A stretch of 64,000 nt of DNA from Chryseolinea serpens (lineage in GTDB: Bacteria > Bacteroidota > Bacteroidia > Cytophagales > Cyclobacteriaceae), in contig NZ_FQWQ01000001.1 in the NCBI RefSeq assembly GCF_900129725.1, positions 3,162,001 to 3,226,000 of the forward strand. Reading direction: 5' to 3'. Shown one piece after another: positions 46,820 to 54,733 of the stretch (positions are counted from its first letter, which is position 1; every line of letters begins with the position of its first letter). A program made the translations under genes and the position numbers. Below the pieces are notes generated by a model. The model was not told the origin of the DNA and made no database searches. It saw only the letters and a list, made by a program, of their open reading frames with translations.

Positions 46820-48274
46820 ATGACTCCTGGGCTGGTGGTAACGATCATGATCGTGTATTTCGGGGTGCTTATTTTGATCTCCGTGATCACCTCGCGGGGG
46901 GCGGACACGACTACTTTTTTTACGGCCAACCGGCAGTCGCCCTGGTACCTGGTGGCGTTTGGGATGATCGGGTCGTCGCTGTCGGGGGTGACTTTCATTT
47001 CGGTACCCGGGAATGTGGGCAAGATCGGGTTTGGATATTTTCAGGTGGTGTTGGGATACCTGGTGGGCTATTGGGTGATCATCGGGGTTTTGATGCCCTT
47101 GTATTACCGGTTGAACCTGATCTCCATCTATACCTATCTGGAGCAGCGATTTAGTTTTTGGTCCTATAAAACAGGTGCTTTCTTTTTCCTGATCTCGCGC
47201 ACCATAGGTTCGTCGTTACGCTTGTACCTGGCCGCGACCGTGCTGCAATTATTTTTGTTCGATGCGTGGCACGTTCCCTTTGTGGTGACGGTGGCGACGA
47301 CCATCGTACTCATTTGGGTCTACACGTTCAAAGGCGGCGTGAAGACCATCGTGTGGACCGATTCGTTTCAAACTATTTTTCTGATCACGGCCGTGTGCAT
47401 CGCCGTGTGGCAGATCACACAACGCATGGGGTGGTCGCTGCCGGAAATGGTGACGACGTTGAAAAACGGACCCTACACACGCGTGTTTTATTTTGACGAT
47501 GTTAATTCGACGATGTTTTTCTGGAAACAGTTTCTTGGCGGAGCGTTCATTGCCATTACCATGACGGGAATGGACCAGGAGATCATGCAAAAAAATCTGA
47601 CGTGCAAGAACCTGGGTGAGGCACAGAAAAATATGTTCTGGTTTAGCCTGACGCTGGTCGTCGTGAATGTTTTGTTTCTGGCCTTGGGTGCGCTGCTCTA
47701 TTTGTACAGCTCAGCAAACCACCTGGCTGTTCCGGCTGCCACCGATGAGTTGTTTCCTTCCCTGGCGATGCATGAGCTGGGATTGGCGGTAGGAGTTTTC
47801 TTTTTGTTGGGGATAACGGCATCGTCATACGCCAGCGCGGATTCGGCGTTGACGGGGTTGACGACTTCTTTTTGTATCGATTTTTTGGATTTCAAACACA
47901 AGGATGAGAAGACAAAGAAGCGGCAGAAGTTTTTGGTTCACTTGGGATTTTCTTTGTTGTTCTTGTTGATCATCGTCGTGTTTAAAGAAATCAACAAGCG
48001 CTCGGTGATCGATGCGGTGTTGAATGTGGCCGGGTATACGTATGGGCCGTTGCTGGGGCTTTTTACCTTTGGGATTTTTACGAAGCGGGTGGTGCGCGAT
48101 CGGTTGGTGCCGGTGGTTTGCGTGTTGTCGCCAATGTTGTCGTATGTGGTGAGTTCGAATTCGGAGGTTTGGTTTGGGGGGTATAAGTTTGGGCTGGAGA
48201 TATTGGTGTTGAATGGGTTGATCACGTTTGGGGGGCTTTGGATTGTTTCGCGTGAGGGAGAGAAGGCTTTATAG
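46820..48274 (+). CDS. Sodium:solute symporter (SSF family)
   Basis: A 484-residue membrane transporter with about 13 predicted helices. Recognisable SSF features are MIGSSLSGVTFISVPGNVG and KGGVKTIVWTDSFQTIFLI, the latter matching the family core, plus MDQEIMQKNLTCKNLGEAQKNMFW and ASADSALTGLTTSF, which contains the Na+-site serines. Substrate cannot be told. ATG 46820 (MTPGLVV) begins at the first helix; the 41-residue N-terminal extension of the longer frame is not conserved. Confidence 0.9.
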   Translation: MTPGLVVTIMIVYFGVLILISVITSRGADTTTFFTANRQSPWYLVAFGMIGSSLSGVTFISVPGNVGKIGFGYFQVVLGYLVGYWVIIGVLMPLYYRLNLISIYTYLEQRFSFWSYKTGAFFFLISRTIGSSLRLYLAATVLQLFLFDAWHVPFVVTVATTIVLIWVYTFKGGVKTIVWTDSFQTIFLITAVCIAVWQITQRMGWSLPEMVTTLKNGPYTRVFYFDDVNSTMFFWKQFLGGAFIAITMTGMDQEIMQKNLTCKNLGEAQKNMFWFSLTLVVVNVLFLALGALLYLYSSANHLAVPAATDELFPSLAMHELGLAVGVFFLLGITASSYASADSALTGLTTSFCIDFLDFKHKDEKTKKRQKFLVHLGFSLLFLLIIVVFKEINKRSVIDAVLNVAGYTYGPLLGLFTFGIFTKRVVRDRLVPVVCVLSPMLSYVVSSNSEVWFGGYKFGLEILVLNGLITFGGLWIVSREGEKAL

Positions 48275-48532
48275 AATGTGTGAGTCGTGATGGGGGAAGC
48301 CCTACGGGCTTAAAGGCAAACCTCAACGCGCAACCGAAATCAACCACAACAAAATTGTCCCTTTACTTGAGCGATGGTGAAATGTCTTTACGCCCAGCCG
48401 TGTTCTTGATGATGGGATGGGCTGAAAAAGGAAAAGGCCGATCCTCTGTTGAGAAGACGGCCCGATCCCGATTAAAAAACCAACCCCACTATCTTGTTAA
48501 ACTTTGCTGGCCTAGACAGGGCCGGCGGAAGT

Positions 48533-48847
48533 TTAGTGTTTTATGTACTGATACTCGCGTCGCGCGCCACCTTTGGTGATGCGGATGGTGTATGTGTCGG
48601 TGGTTGCGCTACCGAAGTCGATGATCATTTTACGACGCTCGAGGTTCTGCGTGGTGAGCAGGTTGCCGTTGGAAGCGTAGATCTCTACGGTGGCGCCCAC
48701 AAATTTTTTCTGCGCCTTGAATACAAAGAATGTCCTATGCTTGGTGCTGCCGACCGTGATGGTCTCGTCGGCATGTTTGCCAGACGCGAAGGCCGTGGCA
48801 GCGGTGAACACGAAGGCCACCACTAAAATCCTGTGGAGAAGCTTCAT
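48533..48847 (-). CDS. Small exported beta-rich protein, sorting-domain-like
   Basis: A 104-residue precursor with a signal peptide (FVFTAATAFAS). The mature 80 residues are strands: FFVFKAQKKFVGATVEIYASNGNLLTTQNLERRKMIIDFGSATTDTYTIRITKGG. This arrangement, with VEIYASNGNLL and DTYTIRITKGG, resembles the type A sorting domain of T9SS cargo, but with no cargo domain attached. It might be a DUF3244-like secreted protein or a decoy. ATG 48847 is the start (MKLLHRIL); the frame upstream to 48877 has no family sequence. It is flanked by unrelated genes. Confidence 0.65.
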   Translation of the reverse strand: MKLLHRILVVAFVFTAATAFASGKHADETITVGSTKHRTFFVFKAQKKFVGATVEIYASNGNLLTTQNLERRKMIIDFGSATTDTYTIRITKGGARREYQYIKH

Positions 48848-48874
48848 AGGGGTCGTTCTTTGGCGGAGACAAGC

Positions 48875-48906
48875 CAAACCCTATGCCACGGGCGGAAAGG
48901 CCCAAA
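48875..48906 (-). promoter_or_regulatory. Candidate promoter of the small exported protein
   Basis: On the minus strand TTTG (48906-48903) and TAGGGTTTG (48883-48875) are separated by 19 bases. The -7 part has one extra base relative to TAnnTTTG. It is about 28 bases from the start codon. Confidence 0.35.
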
Positions 48907-48981
48907 TTGGGCTGGATTGGGGTGGTCGTTTATAAAAAAGTCCTGATACGGGACAAAATTTTCTTGATTTGGTAAACGGCC

Positions 48982-49329
48982 TTACAAGGCAAGCTCTTTG
49001 GAGGGGTCCCAAAAAACGGTTTTGAAGTCTTTGACCTTATCGTTAACCACCTTGATTCCTTCCTTTTCCAACCTTTTTTGCATGCTGTTGGGGTCTTTGA
49101 AGTGATGTTTGCCTGACAACAGGCCTGCGCTGTTGACCACGCGGTGGGCTGGCACATCGCGTGGACAGCCATGCATGGCCCATCCCACCATCCGTGCACT
49201 CGATTTCGCCCCCAAATAGTGGCCTATGGCGCCATAGCTGGTGACGCGACCTTTGGGGATCAGGCGGGCCACTTCATACACATCTGCGAAAAAGTCGTTG
49301 GTTGTACCTTTCTTTTTGACCGTTGGCAT
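48982..49329 (-). CDS. Alkyltransferase-like protein (ATL), Cys-less MGMT family
   Basis: A 115-residue protein with the C-terminal DNA-binding fold of O6-alkylguanine transferase: VYEVARLIPKGRVTSYGAIGHYLG, SSARMVGWAMHG for the arginine-finger region, and VPAHRVVNSAGLL. The active-site motif PCHR reads PAHR, so Cys is Ala and no alkyl transfer is possible. ATLs of this kind bind O6-alkylguanine and pass it to nucleotide excision repair (the Thermus homologue likewise has Ala). The uvrC gene at the window start is a possible partner pathway. Lone gene, divergent from the next. Confidence 0.88.
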   Translation of the reverse strand: MPTVKKKGTTNDFFADVYEVARLIPKGRVTSYGAIGHYLGAKSSARMVGWAMHGCPRDVPAHRVVNSAGLLSGKHHFKDPNSMQKRLEKEGIKVVNDKVKDFKTVFWDPSKELAL

Positions 49330-49393
49330 ATCATAGAATTTTGATCTTGCTAAATTTACCCCTCTAAAATCTTAAACATCTTAAACATCTATT

Positions 49394-50929
49394 GTGAAGC
49401 GGTTCCATTTCATTGCTCTCCTACTCATCACCACCCTCTCCGTAAATGCTCAAGTTCAACTGGTCTTCCCCGACTCTGTGGGGTGGAATGTGTTGAACGA
49501 AAATGAAGAATTAAACTTCCAGGTCAAAACTCACCCGGACGTAAAAAAACATTTTTCGATCGAAGGTGTAGATGGCCTGGGCATCAACTTTGACTCGCTT
49601 GGAAATTTTAGCTGGAAGCCATCATTCGACCTGGTGGACCGCGTGTCGAAGACGAAAGATTTTTCCGTCATCTTCCAGGCGGCCTTTGCCGATGGCAAGC
49701 GTGAACGCAAAACGATAACCTTCACCGTGAAGCACGTGAACCGGCCGCCAGTAGTGGAAGAGTTGCCTGTTTTCTATGTGCGACAATCGAAAGAAAATAC
49801 CTACCAGATCAGCAGCGACTTTGTTTACGACCAGGATGGCGACCCCATCTCCTTCCGCTCGTCGCAAACCCAGCTGCCCGAAGGCGCCACGCTCTCGTCG
49901 CAAGGACAGTTTACGTGGACACCATCGCGTTTGCAATTTGCCAACTTGAAAACCAACCCGCTCACCATCGAATTCATTGTACAGGATCAGCCCGACAAAG
50001 CGGAAAAGAAGGGCCAGCTTCACCTGGCACAAACCCAATTGGACCTGCCCTCCGAAATTCAAATTCTTCCGATCGATACACTCTTCACGATAAAAGAAGA
50101 CGAGACGCTGAACCTGCGGATTTCCGTGAGCGACCCCAACGGCGACGACAATGTGCGCAGCGTGGGATTCATTGCCTCGGACAAACGCATCCCCACTGCG
50201 GCCTTCAAAGAAAACACACAACTGCTCTACGAGTTTACGTGGACACCCGGCTATGATTTTGTGGACGACGCACAGACAGCACTCACCCCCGAGCTCACTT
50301 TCTTTGCGCTTGACAAATCGAACAACCGCACCCAAAAGAAGGTCCGCATAAAGGTGCTGGACGCGGAGAACATGATCAAGAAAGATGCGCTCCTGTTTTC
50401 CAAATACCGCAGCAACCTGATCGACTGCATGGTACTGCTCCAACAACTAGACCGCAACCAAAAGCAACTGAACCAGGACTATAAGAAGGCCAAAAAGGGC
50501 AAGAAAAACCGCAGCATCGTGAACGCCAGCCTGGGTGCGGTGACCGGCTTCACGCCGATCATTGTGGATGATCCCACCAGCGCCAAGGCCGTGAGCGGAG
50601 TCGGTGGTACGACCGTGCTGACGCTGGGCACACTGGAGGCTACCGAAGTGATTGGCCGCAGCAAGGAAAATATCATGGACAAGATCAAGATCAACATCGA
50701 CCTGCGCAACAAGGTCCAGTCGAGTGGCGATGATTTTGCCCGCAAATACGCCCTGAAAAACAGCCGGCGCAGTCCCGAATTTGACAAAGACATCGACAAG
50801 CTCCGCGCAAACCTGAACGACCAGCGCATCGTGCTGTTGGAACTGGACGCCTACAACAAAAACCTGGGCCACATCGACGACAAAGACATCAAGAAGGTGT
50901 TTTTGGACTATGGCGACGAGACGAAATAG
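49394..50929 (+). CDS. Large periplasmic/secreted Ig-like protein of unknown function
   Basis: A 511-residue exported protein; GTG 49394 gives a signal peptide (FIALLLITTLSVNAQ). The body has several cadherin/Ig-like beta repeats: RPPVVEELPVFYVRQ, DQDGDPISFRSSQTQLPEGATLSSQGQFTWTPS, IKEDETLNLRISVSDPNGDDNVRS and ELTFFALDKSNNRTQKK. The C-terminal 130 residues turn helical (LIDCMVLLQQLDRNQKQLNQDYKKAKKG, TEVIGRSKENIMDKIKINIDL) with a membrane-like Gly/Ala patch. No T9SS sorting domain is seen. It ends 77 bases before the tRNA-Ser gene. Confidence 0.75.
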   Translation: MKRFHFIALLLITTLSVNAQVQLVFPDSVGWNVLNENEELNFQVKTHPDVKKHFSIEGVDGLGINFDSLGNFSWKPSFDLVDRVSKTKDFSVIFQAAFADGKRERKTITFTVKHVNRPPVVEELPVFYVRQSKENTYQISSDFVYDQDGDPISFRSSQTQLPEGATLSSQGQFTWTPSRLQFANLKTNPLTIEFIVQDQPDKAEKKGQLHLAQTQLDLPSEIQILPIDTLFTIKEDETLNLRISVSDPNGDDNVRSVGFIASDKRIPTAAFKENTQLLYEFTWTPGYDFVDDAQTALTPELTFFALDKSNNRTQKKVRIKVLDAENMIKKDALLFSKYRSNLIDCMVLLQQLDRNQKQLNQDYKKAKKGKKNRSIVNASLGAVTGFTPIIVDDPTSAKAVSGVGGTTVLTLGTLEATEVIGRSKENIMDKIKINIDLRNKVQSSGDDFARKYALKNSRRSPEFDKDIDKLRANLNDQRIVLLELDAYNKNLGHIDDKDIKKVFLDYGDETK

Positions 50930-50949
50930 GAGAAAGTTGTGGGGCGGGG

Positions 50950-50980
50950 TTTGCCAGAAAGCCAGAAACGGCTAGATTTG
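50950..50980 (+). promoter_or_regulatory. Promoter of tRNA-Ser
   Basis: TTTG (50950-50953), a 19-base spacer and TAGATTTG (50973-50980) match the Bacteroidota promoter consensus exactly. The implied start is about 20 bases before the tRNA. Confidence 0.75.
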
Positions 50981-51006
50981 CACTCCCAAAATGCACCGCA
51001 ACACAC

Positions 51007-51091
51007 AGAGGAGTGGCAGAGCGGTCGAATGCGGCGGTCTTGAAAACCGTTGAACCGCAAGGTTCCGGGGGTTCGAATCCCTCCTCCTCTG
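51007..51091 (+). tRNA. tRNA-Ser (anticodon UGA)
   Basis: Acceptor stem AGAGGAG (51007-51013) pairs with CTCCTCT (51084-51090). The anticodon loop CTTGAAA has TGA at 51041-51043, between GCGGT and ACCGT. A long variable arm (GTTGAACCGCAAGGTTC) is typical of serine tRNA, and the T-loop TTCGAAT is present. CCA is not encoded. It is preceded by a consensus promoter and followed by an intrinsic terminator. Its 3' end forms one edge of a long direct repeat. Confidence 0.95.
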
Positions 51092-51265
51092 CATACAGCT
51101 TCAAAACAGCCCCGAGAAACTCGGGGCTTTTTGTTTTTCGTAGGGCTGAGCCAAAACTGCAGTATTGAGCGAAGACATACGGAAAACAAAAACGAGCGAA
51201 GTGTTTTGGAGTTGTTTGACACGCCACCCCAAGGGATCACTGAAAGTAATCCCTCCTCCTCTGCT
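51078..51265 (+). repeat. Left copy of the tRNA-Ser 3'-end direct repeat (attL-like)
   Basis: A 188-base unit, repeated at 53116-53308 with about 90 percent identity by eye. It starts in the tRNA 3' end (TCCCTCCTCCTCTGC) and ends with a second copy of the same 15-mer (51251-51265). It contains the intrinsic terminator and a short inverted repeat GGGAT...ATCCC just before the second 15-mer. The flanked segment is 1.85 kb and AT-rich. Confidence 0.85.
51108..51128 (+). terminator. Intrinsic terminator of tRNA-Ser
   Basis: AGCCCCGAG (51108-51116) and CTCGGGGCT (51120-51128) are perfectly complementary with an AAA loop; the T tract TTTTGTTTTT follows. It lies 17 bases past the tRNA. Confidence 0.9.
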
Positions 51266-51290
51266 TGAAATCAATCATCCGAAATCAAAA

Positions 51291-51316
51291 GCCCCGATTC
51301 CCTATGAATCGGGGCT
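51291..51316 (+). terminator. Second terminator downstream of tRNA-Ser
   Basis: AGCCCCGATTC (51291-51301) and GAATCGGGGCT (51306-51316) are perfectly complementary; six T follow. It probably stops read-through into the integrase-like stub beginning at 51333. Confidence 0.88.
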
Positions 51317-51332
51317 TTTTTGTTTTCATGGC

Positions 51333-51365
51333 ATGTCAAAATATTCAACAGCGCTCATTCTCTAG
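51333..51365 (+). pseudogene. Stub of a tyrosine integrase start, ten codons then stop
   Basis: The frame reads MSKYSTALIL followed by TAG. This resembles the opening of Bacteroidota tyrosine integrases as I recall them. After the stop the same frame stays open for 46 codons (VPEKVPVDIENLLAP...) to TAA at 51504, without integrase similarity. It sits where an island integrase normally lies, just behind the tRNA. I call it a remnant with modest confidence, because ten residues cannot prove homology. Confidence 0.35.
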
Positions 51366-51409
51366 GTGCCAGAAAAGGTGCCAGTAGATATTGAAAATCT
51401 ACTGGCACC
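51365..51409. repeat. Strong inverted repeat with tandem GGTGCCAG half-copy
   Basis: GGTGCCAGTAGAT (51377-51389) and ATCTACTGGCACC (51397-51409) form a perfect 13-base-pair arm around ATTGAAA. A further direct copy GGTGCCAG lies at 51365-51372. No T tract follows. It may be a recombinase or regulatory site. Confidence 0.7.
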
Positions 51410-51492
51410 GAATCGTCGAAATCAGGCTGAAAAGAAAAAATTAAAGGACGCCCTCTCGAACGTCCATTCTGATGTGAAGCAAAAGTCCTTGC

Positions 51493-51940
51493 CTAGTTCG
51501 GGATAATGTTGACTATTTCAAAGACGTCAAGGGCAACTGCAACTAGTACTGTTACGCCAATAGCCGTTAATAATTTTGGAATCACTTCAAGCTGGATCTT
51601 AGGATAGGTCACGATATCACCCGGATCGCTAGGGTTGTAGATAATAGACAATTTCCTTCCTACTGACATTGGTGGATTAAATCCAATGCTTAATTGCTTG
51701 GTGATGAGTTCATTCTTATCAGTCATAAAATGAATAACCGGATAATATGTCCCTGATTCATCATCATTGATATCGTGAGCATTTTGGATTAGCGTAATTT
51801 CATTAGGACAATAAACACTTTTCACTATTTGTCGCTTCCGCCAACTTGCCTCTAGCTAAAATCCGTCTACCCGCCCTCCAAAGTATTACCCCAATGGTTA
51901 TGCACACTAAAGAAAAAAATACAATCTGCCGCGTTATCAT
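51493..51940 (-). pseudogene. DUF3592-like membrane gene broken by a frameshift
   Basis: Two frames add up to one DUF3592-type protein. From ATG 51940 an upstream frame reads MITRQIVFFSLVCITIGVILW (a membrane helix) then AGRRILARGKLAEATNS and stops near 51806. The downstream frame, open from about 51825, reads VYCPNEITLIQN, YYPVIHFMTDKNEL, GRKLSIIYNPSDPGD and a second helix TAIGVTVLVAVALDVF. The overlap around 51820 has a run of four A where a one-base shift would join them. Either the gene is decayed, or the two halves are read by frameshifting. It belongs to the AT-rich tRNA-flanked segment. Confidence 0.6.
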
Positions 51941-51982
51941 TCCCTATATTATTCATCAATTAACACGTGCTGCGAGTAAGCA

Positions 51983-52759
51983 TTAATTGATTGGGTTACT
52001 TTTAAATTCTACGTTTTCTTCCTTCAAGTATTTTTTACGGTTGTAATCAAACAAGTCTACGTTCTCACATTCCATGCTATAAAGAACGTCATTGAAAATC
52101 TCCAAGTCAATTGCGGTGCTTTTACCTATGGCATTCTTGTACGTTAGGTCATACAAATAATCCTTTACAACAAAAATATAGGAAGTTGCTTCGTACTTCG
52201 ATTTTCTTTCAGTTGCAACCTTTGCCCTGAATACCTCAATCCCTTCAAAGCAAAATTTCTTAAACTCTTTTGATCGCAAAGTTTCTTCGGTATTGCTTTT
52301 CCAGGATTCGTTGTACTGATATATATAGTCATAGACTGAAGACTTTAACTCCTTAAGGTTATATCTCAATAAAATTAAGTAGGTGTTCTCGTCATTGTCA
52401 TCAACGTCAGCTTGAAACAATACGGGTGGCTCTACCTTATTGATCTGCTTAAGATGTTCTGGTATATTGAACTTTACACCTTGTTCATTGACGACACGCC
52501 ATGTTGTGCTAATGGAATCGGCTTGCATTTTATAAACCCACTTACCCATTTTATAGCCGTCAGTATAGCTTCCACTTTTTGATACACCATCAACGCCACC
52601 GTAGTACGTCCAAAATCCCGTTTCCAATGTATCCCCATTGGCTACAGATAGTTGATTTTGATTTTGCAACGCTTGAACTTTCCCTTCCTTACTCCTTAAT
52701 CCCTCACAAGACGAAAAAAGGATTACCCCAAAAAATAATATATGTTTAATTCTAATCAT
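51983..52759 (-). CDS. Lipoprotein of unknown function in the tRNA-flanked segment
   Basis: A 258-residue protein; the lipobox LFSSC (from MIRIKHILFFGVILFSSC) marks it as exported. Visible features are a FWTYYGGVDGVSKSGSYTDGYKMGKWVYK segment that resembles MORN-type repeat units, and a helical C-terminal half (YDYIYQYNESWKSNTEETLRSKEFKKFCFEGIEVFRAKV). No family is recognised. The frame stays open to 52894 but the extension is unconserved in appearance. Codon use is AT-rich compared with neighbours, as expected of acquired DNA. Confidence 0.6.
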   Translation of the reverse strand: MIRIKHILFFGVILFSSCEGLRSKEGKVQALQNQNQLSVANGDTLETGFWTYYGGVDGVSKSGSYTDGYKMGKWVYKMQADSISTTWRVVNEQGVKFNIPEHLKQINKVEPPVLFQADVDDNDENTYLILLRYNLKELKSSVYDYIYQYNESWKSNTEETLRSKEFKKFCFEGIEVFRAKVATERKSKYEATSYIFVVKDYLYDLTYKNAIGKSTAIDLEIFNDVLYSMECENVDLFDYNRKKYLKEENVEFKSNPIN

Positions 52760-53100
52760 TGATCTGCTACTTTGGTCACCCCCTACAGATGCGCTACCAC
52801 CAAATTTGATAAACCAGCCACCCGCTGACACTTTCTGTTCTGTTCTTACTCCAGTACCTGGCAAGGTTTTACATTCTGATTCGCTCTTTGGCAAAATTCA
52901 AGCAGCCGCCATGCGAGAAATTTGGCCCGTCTGCGACCTTTGTGGTTTTCCACAGGAACAAATCTAAAAAAATAGATTAAAGTCCGGGGGTTCGATTTCT
53001 TTTCACCAAATTGTTCTCCGGAAAATTGCAGTCAAAAGTGGTGAGTGACCTGGTGAGTCTACCTAAACCACGCTTCTAACGTATTGAAAATCAAAGCACT

Positions 53101-53130
53101 GAGGAGTGGTTCATTTCCCTCCTCCTCTGC
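53101..53130 (+). pseudogene. Collapsed tRNA-Ser remnant
   Basis: GAGGAGTGG (53101-53109) equals bases 51008-51016 of the tRNA. It is joined directly to TTCATTTCCCTCCTCCTCTGC, which equals 51072-51092 apart from three consecutive substitutions. The D arm, anticodon arm and variable arm (55 bases) are missing, so it cannot function as a tRNA. Confidence 0.6.
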
Positions 53131-53308
53131 AAACAGTTTCAAAACAGCCCCGAGAAACTCGGGGCTGTTTGTTTTTCGTAGGGCTGAGCCAAAACGGCAG
53201 TTTTGAGCGAAGACATACGGAAAACAAAAACGAGCGAAGCGAAGTGTTTTGAAGTTGTTTGACACTCACCCCACAAGGGATCACTGAAAGTAATCCCTCC
53301 TCCTCTGC
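53116..53308 (+). repeat. Right copy of the tRNA-Ser 3'-end direct repeat (attR-like)
   Basis: A 193-base copy of 51078-51265. It again starts and ends with TCCCTCCTCCTCTGC (53116-53130 and 53294-53308), includes the terminator AGCCCCGAG/CTCGGGGCT at 53146-53166, whose stem is extended here by AAC/GTT, and differs by a few substitutions and short insertions (GCGAAGCGAAG for GCGAAG). Confidence 0.85.
53146..53166 (+). terminator. Terminator in the right repeat
   Basis: Same hairpin as at 51108-51128 (AGCCCCGAG, AAA, CTCGGGGCT), followed by GTTTGTTTTT. There is no known transcript to stop here, since the tRNA in front is only a remnant. Confidence 0.7.
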
Positions 53309-53555
53309 CAAGCCCATACCAAACAAAGTCAAAACCTCGAAGCCGCAATGGATTCAAAGGGTTTTTCTCTTTCAGGGGTAGTCAAAGCATGCAATAGTAA
53401 TCAATTCGAAGGTGGAGAATCGGAGCACCTGATAAAGCGATAATACCAGGTATACCGAATTGTCCACGATACCTATTTTCGCCAGTGTTTGAGTTGCAAG
53501 TTAAACCGAACTGCTAATTAAGACCTACAGCAACCAGACAGAGTTTACATAGACT

Positions 53556-54110
53556 CTAGTCGCATTCGATATATGGCAAAAAGTAGGCTCCAGATTCAGA
53601 GAATGTCATCACAAGTTCGCGCTTCTTAAAAAGTTCAAAAACAAGGCATTTCTCCTTTTCAATATCCAAAGGTCGCTTGACCTTAAGTAGGAATTTCACA
53701 TACCTATCTCTTTTTTCTAATCCCTGCAACGAAAACACGACAGCACATGAATCGTCCGGTTGAAGAAGATACGGCTCCAATTTCTGTTTGAGTTCCTCTG
53801 GCAAAACCAACGGCTCCGCACGTCGCTTGAGTTCCAACATCGTCTTCACATAACCTTCTTTAAAATCAAGCCCCGCCTCTCTAAAAGTCGCAACTAGAAA
53901 TCCGTTTCGAACAATTACCAGATTGGAACGATTGCTATTTGCAAACTTAACCTCCGCAACGGCAAATGGACTGGCCGAAGTTTCATCACGGAACATCGCA
54001 GTATAAAAACAAACATCGCTGTCAGTCAAGGTTTGTGCATTGATTTCAATTGACGCAATGCTTATAACAACAAACGCAATGGTGGTTAAAATCAGTTTCA
54101 TTTTATTCAA
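53556..54110 (-). CDS. Secreted hypothetical protein
   Basis: A 184-residue precursor with a signal peptide (LILTTIAFVVISIASIEINAQ). The mature part has the strands FAVAEVKFANSNRSNLVIVRNGFLVATFREAG and alternating charged helices (EELKQKLEPYLL, VKFLLKVKRPLDIEKEKCLVFELFKKREL), without a family I know. Start 54110, or the Met at 54101. It lies between the right repeat and an AT-rich gap, and its composition fits the accessory segment. Confidence 0.55.
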   Translation of the reverse strand: MNKMKLILTTIAFVVISIASIEINAQTLTDSDVCFYTAMFRDETSASPFAVAEVKFANSNRSNLVIVRNGFLVATFREAGLDFKEGYVKTMLELKRRAEPLVLPEELKQKLEPYLLQPDDSCAVVFSLQGLEKRDRYVKFLLKVKRPLDIEKEKCLVFELFKKRELVMTFSESGAYFLPYIECD

Positions 54111-54733
54111 TCGTTCTTTCGAAGCTCTTCAACAGAATGTATGTACTGAGTGGGAATTAACATACCTCCATAACCCTATCTAAGGTTATCACCAGTCTTC
54201 AGTCTTGCTCGGTTGGAAAATTTACGTCGTCAATATCCTCCACAGGAACTAGTCCTCGATTTGGTTTTCCAGCCATATTGCGACCGCGGATAAATTTGAC
54301 CCTGTTGAATTTATTGAACGCAAATGTATTTCTGAAGCCGAGAATGAAAATATCTTTATAATAACTTTTAATATTTAACTTTTTCCCTTTTTGTTCACGG
54401 GATCAATAACTCGGTTAGATTCAATTGAGAATGCATTGGAACTAAATTTCAGTACAAGATTTTATCGACCAACTGAACAATGATTTTCACGTACAAAAAT
54501 AAATAAGTATTTGAATTCCCTTGAAAAAGGCTAACATTTTTCCTAACACATGTATCTTACACGGCGGTCCGAATAAGGAATTTCAAAGAATTTGATAGGC
54601 GTATATATATATCACGTCATGAAATATTAAAAAATTATTAATTCAGCTTTTGCAACGGTATCGGCATCGTGGAAAAGTGATTGAAAGGCTATTGTGCTGT
54701 TAGTGTCGCTCGTTCCTTCTCACCTATACCTAC
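54111..54733. other. AT-rich gene-free stretch
   Basis: About 620 bases that are clearly AT-rich (for example ATATATATAT at 54602-54612). I see no coding sequence, tRNA or strong hairpin. It probably closes the accessory region before the efflux cassette. Confidence 0.6.

Larger units (their letters stand above)
52760..53555. other. Non-coding stretch carrying tRNA-Ser debris and the right repeat
   Basis: About 800 bases without a gene. It contains a T-arm fragment (TCCGGGGGTTCGA, 52983-52995) identical over 13 bases to the tRNA-Ser T arm, a collapsed tRNA remnant at 53101-53130, and the right repeat to 53308. The remaining 250 bases show no signal I can read. Confidence 0.7.

Noticed and set aside
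51050-51365. Short frames across the tRNA and repeat copies
   Set aside because: They translate tRNA and terminator sequence; the integrase-like ten residues are kept only as a low-confidence remnant.
51266-53115. A complete defence or toxin-antitoxin system in the tRNA island
   Set aside because: Only one broken gene and one lipoprotein are present; neither resembles a known toxin, antitoxin, nuclease or phage-defence protein.
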